From Candidatus Aenigmarchaeota archaeon LH_S6 (GTDB lineage: Archaea > Aenigmatarchaeota > Aenigmatarchaeia > QMZS01): a stretch of 36,051 bases of DNA. The DNA lies in contig JAGXOK010000002.1 in NCBI GenBank assembly GCA_023659935.1, positions 30,633-66,683 on the forward strand, given 5' to 3'. This document shows positions 27,630 through 35,912 of the stretch, one piece after another. Positions within the stretch are counted from its first letter, which is position 1. Each line of letters begins with the position of its first letter. Below the pieces are notes generated by a model. It worked only from the letters and a program-made list of their open reading frames with translations, was not told the origin of the DNA and did no database searches. A program made the translations under genes and the position numbers.

Positions 27630-27817
27630 CTCAAGAAGGTAGGACTACTCCATTTGAAAGACACATCTCAAACATCACCTTCTCAAAATCATCTTTTTTC
27701 AAAAAACCTTCTAAAGGAGAATAAACACCTCTACCTATATTTTTCACATCCTCTACTTGTTCTTCATTTAAAACCAAATTTTTTGTTTACTAACTTGCCA
27801 CTGTGAGGAGAAATCAT
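27630..27817 (-). pseudogene. 5' relic of a second ATP sulfurylase gene
   Basis: Reverse strand: MISPHSGKLVNKK then, after a frameshift, NLVLNEEQVEDVKNIGRGVYSPLEGFLKKDDFEKVMFEMCLSNGVV; parallels KIKLDIEQVKDVKNIAYGVYSPLTGFLKKDDFNRVVSEMRLANGVI of 2972..4675. Confidence 0.8.
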
Positions 27818-27875
27818 ACAAATATTAAATTAAAAAAGTTTTAGTTAAAGTGTCTTTAAGTAGATTTATTAAATT

Positions 27876-29114
27876 ATGGCAGAAGAAAAAGAAACGGAGA
27901 TCTCTTTGGATTTATCAAAATTGTTCCAGGCTCTAAACAAACATAAACTGGCAATTTCTTTATTAATCCTTCTTGCAATTTTCTACTTAAGTTTTTCTAT
28001 TAGGTTGGCAACAGTTAATGAACCTTATCTACTTGCCGCAGATCCTCATTATTGGTATAGAAAAACAAAATATATTGTAGAGGATAATGTTCCGGAATCT
28101 GATCCTTTAAGAGGCCATCCAGAACATAGTAAATTAGGGTTGGGCTTTTTCCCTTATTCCGCAGCATATTCTTTCAAATTAGCCCATTTTATCACAGGAA
28201 TTGAATTTTACAGATTTTTATTTTGGTTTCCAGCAATTATAGCAGCCCTGTCTGTGTTTCCTGCTTTCTGGATTGGAAAGGAATTATATTCAAACAAAGC
28301 AGGTTTGTTTACAGCATTTTTTATTGGTTTAACCCCAAGTTTCCTCTCTCGTTCAATGGCTGGATTTTTTGATACTGATTGCTTTGTAATCTTACTTTCT
28401 GTTTTAACAGTTGCTTTATTCTTATCAGCTTACAATAGAGCAGATATAGAAAATATAAAGAAAAAATCACCAATAATTCTATCAATTCTTGCAGGTCTTT
28501 CTTTAGCAACATTTTCCTTAACCTGGGGTAGTGGTTTTGCTTATATTCCATGGCTCTTTATTGGGTTGTTTATTTTTCACTGGCTTTATAGAATTGTAAT
28601 TGCACAGGGAAACAAGTTTAAAGAAAAACTAAAACACAGTTATTTGTTTTTCAGAGGACATTTACTGGTTTATATAGTACTTTTCATCTCATTTATTTGC
28701 TTTACTTTTCCTTTCCAGGGTTTTGCTCCTTTAAACAGCGTTACTGCAGTAACAAGTTTTTTCCAGACAGGAAAAGCAGAAGGGGGAATTTTCCCAAATG
28801 TCTGGGTTTCAATTTCAGAGGAGATGTCTGCTTCTTTCACAGAAATTGTTGCAAGAGTTGGAACTCCTGTTTTTATTTTTGGGATAGTGGGGTTAGCAAT
28901 CTTATTTTTACTATTTACCTCCAACTTCGGAAAGAGCTCAATATACCCTGAAACCTTTTTCTTTATGTTTATCTGGCTCGCCCCAACTTTATATGGTTCT
29001 TTCTGGGCTGTAAGATTTACACAAATGCTTGCAATACCAATGGCAATCTGTTCAGGTATTGCTTTTGGAGTTTTGTTTGACTTAACAATAAAAATGATTA
29101 AGAAATATGGTTAA
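27876..29114 (+). CDS. aglB: AglB/STT3-family oligosaccharyltransferase, short form (TM domain only)
   Basis: LLAADPHYWYRKTKYIVEDN (DxD-like acidic motif region), FFDTDCFVILLS, SISEEMSASFTEIVARVG (SVSE-like), FWAVRFTQMLAIPMAICSGIAFG; ends at 412 aa with no WWDYG-containing C-terminal domain. Confidence 0.82.
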   Translation: MAEEKETEISLDLSKLFQALNKHKLAISLLILLAIFYLSFSIRLATVNEPYLLAADPHYWYRKTKYIVEDNVPESDPLRGHPEHSKLGLGFFPYSAAYSFKLAHFITGIEFYRFLFWFPAIIAALSVFPAFWIGKELYSNKAGLFTAFFIGLTPSFLSRSMAGFFDTDCFVILLSVLTVALFLSAYNRADIENIKKKSPIILSILAGLSLATFSLTWGSGFAYIPWLFIGLFIFHWLYRIVIAQGNKFKEKLKHSYLFFRGHLLVYIVLFISFICFTFPFQGFAPLNSVTAVTSFFQTGKAEGGIFPNVWVSISEEMSASFTEIVARVGTPVFIFGIVGLAILFLLFTSNFGKSSIYPETFFFMFIWLAPTLYGSFWAVRFTQMLAIPMAICSGIAFGVLFDLTIKMIKKYG

Positions 29115-29139
29115 GAACAAAATTTTAGTTTAAATATTT

Positions 29140-29181
29140 TTATCGATTATAATCTATAAAAACCTATAAATATATCGATAA
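29140..29181. promoter_or_regulatory. Inverted repeat TTATCGAT-N26-ATCGATAA around a TATA-like box upstream of ATPase 1
   Basis: TTATCGAT at 29140-29147, ATCGATAA at 29174-29181; CTATAAAAACCTATAAATAT between; ATG at 29189. Confidence 0.45.
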
Positions 29182-29188
29182 TAGTATT

Positions 29189-30330
29189 ATGGATAAAAAT
29201 ACCCTACGAGATTAATAGAAAAAGAGGATAAAAAAGAAAATATTCTAATAGTAAACTTTGAAGATGTTCGTTTTACAGAGTTTTACCCGGAACTCTTACA
29301 GGAAATTTATGAAACCTATCTTGAGTTTTTAAAACCATGTCCAACACCAATTATATTCTTGGATGAAGTGCATAATGTTCCAAAATGGGAAAAATTTGTA
29401 AGAACAATACAGGAATTAGGTAAAGCAAAAATTATTATTTCAGGTTCATCATCCAAATTACTTTCAGGTGAGTTATCAACAATCCTGACAGGCAGACATT
29501 TAGATATTTATGTTTTTCCTCTTTCATTTAAAGAATTTTTATCCTTTAAAAATTTAGAGATTAAAGATAAGTTAGCTATAATATCAAAAAGAATAGAAAT
29601 TAAAAGTTTTCTTAGAGAATATCTTAAGTTTGGTGGGTTTCCTGAAGTTGTTTTAAGCAAAGCGAAGAAACAGCTGTTATTAACTTACTTTGAGGATATT
29701 TTAACAAAAGACATAATAAATAAGTATAAAATTAGGAAAGGCCAGAAATTAAAGTCTTTGGCAAGATTTTATCTGACAAACATTGGCAAAGAAATAACTT
29801 TTAATTCTATTAAAAAGTTTTTAGGAATTTCTGTTGATAGCATTGACTTATATTCCTCGTATCTTGAAGAAGCAAATCTCCTATTTTTTATAAAAAGATT
29901 TAGCTCTTCTTTTAAAGAGCAAGAAAAAGCACCAAGAAAAATTTATTCAATTGATGTAGGTTTAGCAAATGCGATAGCTTTCAAATTAAGTAAAAACTTT
30001 GGTTATGGAATGGAGAATATTGTTGGTATTGAATTAAGGAAAAAAGAATTTTTAGATCCAAATCTGGAAATTTATTACTGGAAAGATTATAAGCAAAGAG
30101 AAGTTGACTTTGTCATTAAGGAAGGACTAAAAATAAAACAGTTAATTCAGGTCTGCTATTCTTTGGATGATTACAACACAAAAGAAAGAGAAATAAAATC
30201 ATTAATAAAAGCATCAGAGGAACTAAAATGCAATAATCTATTAATTATAACCTGGGATGAAGAAGACGAGGTTAAACAAGAAAACAAAACAATAAAAATT
30301 GTTCCTCTTTGGAAATGGTTATTATCCTGA
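29189..30330 (+). pseudogene. DUF4143-type ATPase 1, N-terminal Walker A region missing
   Basis: MDKNTLRD* then a different frame LIEKEDKKENILIVNFEDVRFTEFYPELLQEIYETYLEFLKPCPTPIIFLDEVHNVPKWEKFVRTI...; Walker B FLDEV present, no GxxxxGKT; C-terminal EVDFVIKEGLKIKQLIQVCYSL. Confidence 0.8.
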
Positions 30331-30348
30331 TTAATTCAATCATCTCCT

Positions 30349-30515
30349 CTGGAACCTTTTTCTTTATGTTTATTTGGCTCGCCCCAACTCTATATGGAAA
30401 TTTCTGGGCTGTAAGATTTACACAAATGCTTGCAATACCAATGGCAATCTGTACAGGCATTGCTTTTGGAGTTTTGTTTGATTTAACAATAAAATTAATC
30501 AGGAAATATAATTAA
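30349..30515 (+). repeat. aglB 3'-end fragment, copy 2
   Basis: GTFFFMFIWLAPTLYGNFWAVRFTQMLAIPMAICTGIAFGVLFDLTIKLIRKYN*; nearly the same as the end of 27876..29114. Confidence 0.9.
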
Positions 30516-30601
30516 CTTTATCTTAAATTCTGCAAAATCTTGTAGTTATTAATCCTATATTTATACAAATATAACAGTGTAATAACAGAAATACCATCTT
30601 T

Positions 30602-30621
30602 TTATCGTATTAATACGATAA
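30602..30621. promoter_or_regulatory. 20-nt perfect palindrome TTATCGTATTAATACGATAA upstream of ATPase 2
   Basis: Direct reading; followed by the TATA-like TTTATATATTTATA and ATG at 30650. Confidence 0.6.
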
Positions 30622-30649
30622 CTTTATATATTTATATCGTATATATATT

Positions 30650-31924
30650 ATGAAAAAGAATGCCATGAAGAAATATATTTACTCTTTTTGGGAAAAAGAA
30701 TTTGAGGATGTTAAAGAAAGGAAGATAAATCTTGATTTTTTAAAAACCGATTTAATAAATGATATCGTAGGAGTAAGAAGATGCGGAAAAACGTATCTCA
30801 TGTATTATATTTCGAAGAAAGGAAAATTTATTTATTTAAATTGCGAAGATAGACTTGTTTATCCTTTAAAACTTGAAGATTTGAACTATCTGATAGAATT
30901 TATCTATGAAGAAAATCTGCTTAAAGAACCAGTATTTCTAATGCTCGATGAAGTACAGACTATTGAGAAATGGGAGATTTTTGCAAAAAGTATTTACGAC
31001 GAATTTAAAGGTAAAGTGAAATTGATTGTTTCCGGGTCTGTTAAATCTTTACTCTCAAAAGATTATGGAAAATTACTCACAGGGAGGCATAAAACAGTAG
31101 AACTTTTTCCACTCTCTTTTAAAGAATTTTTAAATTTCAAAGGATTTTCTGATTTTGAAAGAGTAACAGAGGAGATAGAGGCAAAACTAAAAAAATTTAC
31201 AGAAGAATTTATTAAATATGGAAGTTTTCCAAAATATACCTTAGTAAAAGATTTCTCTTATATAGAAGAGGTTTTTAATGATATAATTGAGAGGGATATA
31301 AAATCAAGAGTTGAAGTCAGAAAAAAAGAAGTTGTAGATGAGCTTGCAAGTTTATTTATTGAAAGGGCAGGAGATTTAATTTCATTCACAAAAATTAAAA
31401 ATACATTAAAGAACAAAGGCTATAAAATCAGCACAGATTTGATAATAAGATATTCCTCAATTTTTGAAAATGTTTCTCTTTTTTTCTTTTTACCTATTTG
31501 TTCACCAAAATATTCTGAACTAATCAAAAATCCTAAAAAAGTTTATTGCGTAGACAACGGATTCTTTAAATTATTTTATTTGAATTTCTCAGAAAACTTA
31601 GGAAAATTAATGGAAAATACTATTGCCATTGAACTTTTGAAAAGAGGATATAAAACAGGAAAAGATTTATTTTATGCAAAAGTAGATGGTAAAGAAGTAG
31701 ATTTTGTCCTAAAAGAAGGAGCAAAAATTAAACAATTAATCCAGGTTTGTTACTCTTTAGAAGATGAAGAAACAAAGAAAAGGGAAATAAAAGGATTATT
31801 AAAAGCCTCAAAAGAATTAAAATGCAACAATCTGCTAATTATTTCCTGGGATGAAGAAGATGAAATTAAACAAGAAAACAAAATAATAAAAGTAATTCCT
31901 CTTTGGAAATGGTTATTATCCTGA
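30650..31924 (+). CDS. DUF4143-type archaeal ATPase 2 (intact)
   Basis: Walker A VGVRRCGKTYL, Walker B FLMLDEVQ, VSGSVKSLLS, LTGRHKTVELFPLSFKEFL, C-terminal nuclease-fold-like KEVDFVLKEGAKIKQLIQVCYSL. Confidence 0.88.
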   Translation: MKKNAMKKYIYSFWEKEFEDVKERKINLDFLKTDLINDIVGVRRCGKTYLMYYISKKGKFIYLNCEDRLVYPLKLEDLNYLIEFIYEENLLKEPVFLMLDEVQTIEKWEIFAKSIYDEFKGKVKLIVSGSVKSLLSKDYGKLLTGRHKTVELFPLSFKEFLNFKGFSDFERVTEEIEAKLKKFTEEFIKYGSFPKYTLVKDFSYIEEVFNDIIERDIKSRVEVRKKEVVDELASLFIERAGDLISFTKIKNTLKNKGYKISTDLIIRYSSIFENVSLFFFLPICSPKYSELIKNPKKVYCVDNGFFKLFYLNFSENLGKLMENTIAIELLKRGYKTGKDLFYAKVDGKEVDFVLKEGAKIKQLIQVCYSLEDEETKKREIKGLLKASKELKCNNLLIISWDEEDEIKQENKIIKVIPLWKWLLS

Positions 31925-31942
31925 TTAATTTAACCATCCTCT

Positions 31943-32104
31943 CTGAAACCTTTTTCTTTATGTTTATTTGGGTAGCCCCAACTTTATATGGTTCTTTCTG
32001 GGTTGTAATATTCGCCCAGTTACTTGCAATCGGCAATCTGTTCAGGTATCGCTTTTGGAGTCTTGTTTGATTTAGGGATAAAAATGATTAAGAAATACAA
32101 ATAG
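31943..32104 (+). repeat. aglB 3'-end fragment, copy 3 (degenerate)
   Basis: tctgaaacctttttctttatgtttatttgggtagccccaactttatatggttctttctggg... matches 28947 onward; internal frame breaks. Confidence 0.85.
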
Positions 32105-32116
32105 ATTTTGTTAGTA

Positions 32117-33352
32117 TTAAACCATTTTTAGGATATCTTCAATATCAAGCACTTTGATATTTAGAGGGTTTCTTTTCAAAATCTTTTTCTCTGGGACAAT
32201 CAAATATTTTTCTACATTTTTGAATTTTTCAAATTTTTCTTCAACTTTTCTTATTTCTTCCTCCCCTACCTTTTTCTTCCATTTTACTTCCCCAATCACC
32301 TTTAATTTTTTAAATTTAGTAAGTGCCATATCTATTTCTGGTTCTTCTATTATAACCTTTTTCAGCCCAAATAATTTAGAAAAAAGAGTTCTAAAGAAGT
32401 GTTCAATATGGAAAGGAATTTTGTATTCAACAATATCCCTAAGAAATTTTTTCGGAATCTCATTCTCAACATAACTGTATTTTTCATCTAAATAGAAGTG
32501 AAGGTCAAATACAGGTGAGATATGAAAAAATCTAAATTTATTTTTGTTCCAGACCTCTAATTTTTCCAAAATTCCTATTTTTACCATATTATCCAGATAT
32601 CTTTGTACATACCCCGAACTATCTTTTGGTATTAATTTCTTTGAAAAAAGGTAACTCGATATTTCTGTGCTTACATTTTTTCCTGCTGCAACTGCCATCA
32701 TTATACTTTCATAGACAGTTGAAAGTTCTCTTTCTTCTTCCTCAAAAATTTCACCAATTATTTCTCTTAAAGAAAGTTTGTTTGTTTCCATAAATCCGGG
32801 TAAAAATCTCCTTAGAGGAGATTTATATTTTACTGCAACCAAAGGCTCTCTGAGATAAATACATGTTTCTATGAGTTCTCTTTCTTTTAAATTATCTTTC
32901 ATAGAATCAATTATTTCCCTTTCATCTACCAACCCAAAAATAATTGTGGAGAAAAGACCAAGTAAAGGGGAGCCGCTTCCCAGAAGTTGTTTAGAAAACC
33001 AGAGTGTTGAGGAAATTATTATTAGTTCTCCTTCTACCCCAAGAAAATGTAGATATTCAAAAAAATTTTTTGGTAAACGCTGAAACTCATCTATTACAAT
33101 TCTTTTTTTTCCAACCATTTCCTTAAAGAGTTCAAAAAATGTTATATAAGAGATTTCTTTAGTATCTTTATCTAGTAAACCTCCATCTTTTCTCACAAAA
33201 AAATATTCCCCCCATTCTACGAAGTTTTTAACAAAAAAGGTCTTTCCCGTCTTTCTTCTTCCACATATATAGACCCATGGAACAGCACTTTTTACTCTTT
33301 CCAGTTCCATATTTCTTTTCAGTATGACCATAAACATAATGTCTATAAACAC
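32117..33352 (-). CDS. Archaeal AAA ATPase with DUF234-like C-terminal nuclease domain
   Basis: P-loop CGRRKTGKTFFVKNFV, RIVIDEFQRLP; C-terminal EPEIDMALTKFKKLKVIGEVKWKKK fits a PD-(D/E)xK motif. Confidence 0.82.
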   Translation of the reverse strand: MFIDIMFMVILKRNMELERVKSAVPWVYICGRRKTGKTFFVKNFVEWGEYFFVRKDGGLLDKDTKEISYITFFELFKEMVGKKRIVIDEFQRLPKNFFEYLHFLGVEGELIIISSTLWFSKQLLGSGSPLLGLFSTIIFGLVDEREIIDSMKDNLKERELIETCIYLREPLVAVKYKSPLRRFLPGFMETNKLSLREIIGEIFEEEERELSTVYESIMMAVAAGKNVSTEISSYLFSKKLIPKDSSGYVQRYLDNMVKIGILEKLEVWNKNKFRFFHISPVFDLHFYLDEKYSYVENEIPKKFLRDIVEYKIPFHIEHFFRTLFSKLFGLKKVIIEEPEIDMALTKFKKLKVIGEVKWKKKVGEEEIRKVEEKFEKFKNVEKYLIVPEKKILKRNPLNIKVLDIEDILKMV

Positions 33353-33425
33353 ATATAAAGAACTATTTGCTAATTTAGTGTAGAATTAAAAGTTAAAAAT
33401 AAGGGAATCCCTTATTGAGTATCCT

Positions 33426-33479
33426 TGTATGAAAGTTTCTGGGCAGTTAGATTCATTCAGATGCTTGCAATCGGCAATC
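33426..33479 (+). repeat. aglB 3'-end fragment, copy 4 (short)
   Basis: gtatgaaagtttctgggcagttagattcattcagatgcttgcaatcggcaatc; corresponds to SFWAVRFIQMLAI. Confidence 0.7.
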
Positions 33480-33500
33480 ATTGATTTTGGTTTTCTTTTA

Positions 33501-33843
33501 GAAAATGTTGTGGCAATAGAGTTATTTAGAAAAAAAATCTTTTAATCCTGATTTATGGCTCTATTATTTTAGAGATTATCAACAAAATGAAGTAGATTTT
33601 GTCCTAAAAGAAGGAGCAAAAATTAAACAGTTAATTCAGGTTTGTTATTCTTTGGAATATGGAGAAACAAAGAAAAGGGAAATTAAGGGATTGTTAAAAG
33701 CCAGCAAAGAACTGAAATGCAATAATCTATTAATTATAACCTGGGATGAAGAAACTGAGATAAAAGAAAGTGGTTTGGTAATTAAAGTAATTCCTCTTTG
33801 GAAATGGTTATTATTTTATGAGATATATTTATCTAAAATATAA
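33501..33843 (+). pseudogene. DUF4143-type ATPase 3, 3' fragment
   Basis: ENVVAIELFRKK, frameshift, SFNPDLWLYYFRDYQQNEVDFVLKEGAKIKQLIQVCYSLEYGETKKREIKGLLKASKELKCNNLLIITWDEE...VIPLWKWLL. Confidence 0.85.
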
Positions 33844-33845
33844 TT

Positions 33846-34502
33846 ATGATTGACAGAGAAGAACTTACAAGAAAAATTAGTAATTTGGTGAGGAAAATAA
33901 AAGAAGATAAAAGATTTTTTGGAGTGACTATAGCAACAGTAATAATTTTGATTTTAGTTGGAGTTGGTTCTATCACAGGTAACTTTATCTCAAAATCTTC
34001 TGATATAGAAAATGAATTATCATTAACCAATTTGGAATTGGAAACTTGTCAGAACAATTTAGAGGAATGTAATAATACAATAACAAATCTCTCAGGGCAG
34101 ATATCAGCCTTAGAAGAAAATCTTTCTAGAATAACAGAAAACTTGAACAACTATAAATCAGAAAAAAAAGTTTGTGAGGCCTCTTTAGATAATTGTACAA
34201 AAACAAAAAATTCACTTTCCGCAGAGCTTAATACTTCTAAATATAAATTAAAAGAAAAAACCAAAGATTATAGGGAGCTTTCACAACACTATGATAAACT
34301 TTCAGAAGACTATGAAAAAATTGGAGAAAATTTTGCAGAAAACAAATGTTGTCCATTTTATAGAGATGATTATACTCATTATACTATAACCGAAGATAAC
34401 AATGTGATTTGCTGTTATGAATCTGGTGGACTGTACATATGTGGTTTTGGTCCAGATACAGAAGAATTTTCAGAAGATAAAGTAAACAAGTTGATTTGTT
34501 AA
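33846..34502 (+). CDS. Single-pass membrane protein with extracytoplasmic coiled coil and Cys-rich C-terminus
   Basis: 218 aa; TM FGVTIATVIILILVGVGSITGNFI; heptad-like ELETCQNNLEECNNTITNLSGQISALEENLSRITENLNNY; CCPFYRDDY...CCYESGGLYICGF. Confidence 0.7.
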   Translation: MIDREELTRKISNLVRKIKEDKRFFGVTIATVIILILVGVGSITGNFISKSSDIENELSLTNLELETCQNNLEECNNTITNLSGQISALEENLSRITENLNNYKSEKKVCEASLDNCTKTKNSLSAELNTSKYKLKEKTKDYRELSQHYDKLSEDYEKIGENFAENKCCPFYRDDYTHYTITEDNNVICCYESGGLYICGFGPDTEEFSEDKVNKLIC

Positions 34503-34520
34503 TTTAATTTATTTGGTTTT

Positions 34521-35912
34521 ATGCGGAAAGTAATTTTGGTATTTTTATTTCTGATTCTTATTTTTCCTGTAAGAGGGGAAGTAATTCACAATCTTTCCTT
34601 AAAAGACAATGAAATTTTTGTAAATTCGACTTTAATTCTGAAATCAGATAATAGTCTAGATTATTGGAATTTAGAGATAATGTTGCCAGAGAAAACTGAA
34701 CTTGTAGGACTAAAAGATGAAATCGGAAACATAACTTATAACTTTTCAGAAAACCAATTGGAATTCAGAACAAACAGAAAGAGGGCAAAAACTAGGATCG
34801 TGAATTTGGTTTTCAAAAAGAACTTGGAAGAAGAGAGTGGTTTTAGAATTGCTGACTTAAATTTATTTGGATTTGAGAATGATACTACTACCATAATTTC
34901 ACCAAATTTTTCATACTTTTTTATTCCAGATGCTAAGGTTGAATATGGAGAAAAAATAAGGGCAAGAAAAAAAGGAGCTGCAAATCTAAGAATAATTTTT
35001 GATGGAAAAAGGGAAAGTAAACATTATTTTACAAACTCCAACTTAAATTTAAGTTTACTTGAAGACTATTACTGGGTCCTAGAAGGGATTACTGGACTAA
35101 AAATACCAGCAAAGTTTGGTATAGTTGTTTTAGGTGAAGAGTATAATAAAAGAATGGAAGATTGGAGTGGTGGAAGTTTTGAAGAAGGGCTAATTTTTAT
35201 AAGAGAAAACATGAGTAAAAATGAAAAAATTGCAACAATTTTACATGAAACAACTCATGGTTTTAATTCATTTGCTTTAGACTGGGATAAAACAAATATT
35301 TCTTGGTTTGATGAAGGAGTTGCTTGTTATGTGACTTCTGTAATGTACAGATTACTAAATGAAACCAAACCTCAGATTTTTGGAGAAGAAGTTAAGTGGA
35401 GGGAAGGAAGAACTATTTACTCTCTGAAACCAAACTTAAAACCAGAAGATCTATTTAATTATTATAGTAAGAGAGAAAAATTGGTTCTTAGTTGGTATCC
35501 TGGCAAATATAAAGAAAATTATAGAAGAAACTTTGGATATGCTTATTCAGAGTTGTTTATAAGGGAATGTTTAAAAGAAAATGGAAGTGCCCTACATAGA
35601 GTTTATCAAAGATTACTGAATATAAATAAGAGTATTGAAGATAAAGATAAGAGAAATAAAATAATCCTGAACATTTTTGGAAAAGAATTTAAACCTTGTT
35701 ATTCCCTAAATTTGGAAGAAATAAAAAATTGCACAAAAGAATTAAATGAGATGAATTTTGAAATTCCGCAAGTTGATGGAAAAGAGATTGATTATGAAGT
35801 TGCTATTCCAGAATTGCCAGAAGTGGAAAATTATTCTTTTATAGATTTGCTAATACAAAGAATAAACGGATTTTTTGGTTCTTTGACTGAGAAGATTTTA
35901 AGTTTGTTTTAA
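34521..35912 (+). CDS. Secreted gluzincin-type metalloprotease-like protein
   Basis: Signal peptide MRKVILVFLFLILIFPVRG; zinc-binding ILHETTHGFNSF with downstream WFDEGVACYV (HExxH...E); many N-X-S/T sequons. Confidence 0.72.
   Translation: MRKVILVFLFLILIFPVRGEVIHNLSLKDNEIFVNSTLILKSDNSLDYWNLEIMLPEKTELVGLKDEIGNITYNFSENQLEFRTNRKRAKTRIVNLVFKKNLEEESGFRIADLNLFGFENDTTTIISPNFSYFFIPDAKVEYGEKIRARKKGAANLRIIFDGKRESKHYFTNSNLNLSLLEDYYWVLEGITGLKIPAKFGIVVLGEEYNKRMEDWSGGSFEEGLIFIRENMSKNEKIATILHETTHGFNSFALDWDKTNISWFDEGVACYVTSVMYRLLNETKPQIFGEEVKWREGRTIYSLKPNLKPEDLFNYYSKREKLVLSWYPGKYKENYRRNFGYAYSELFIRECLKENGSALHRVYQRLLNINKSIEDKDKRNKIILNIFGKEFKPCYSLNLEEIKNCTKELNEMNFEIPQVDGKEIDYEVAIPELPEVENYSFIDLLIQRINGFFGSLTEKILSLF

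Noticed and set aside
27612-27806. 64-aa plus-strand ORF
   Set aside because: It is the antisense of a reverse-strand ATP sulfurylase 5' relic, which shows clear homology.
28670-28951. ORFs 28670..28924 (-) and 28697..28951 (+)
   Set aside because: Alternative-frame readings of the aglB coding region.
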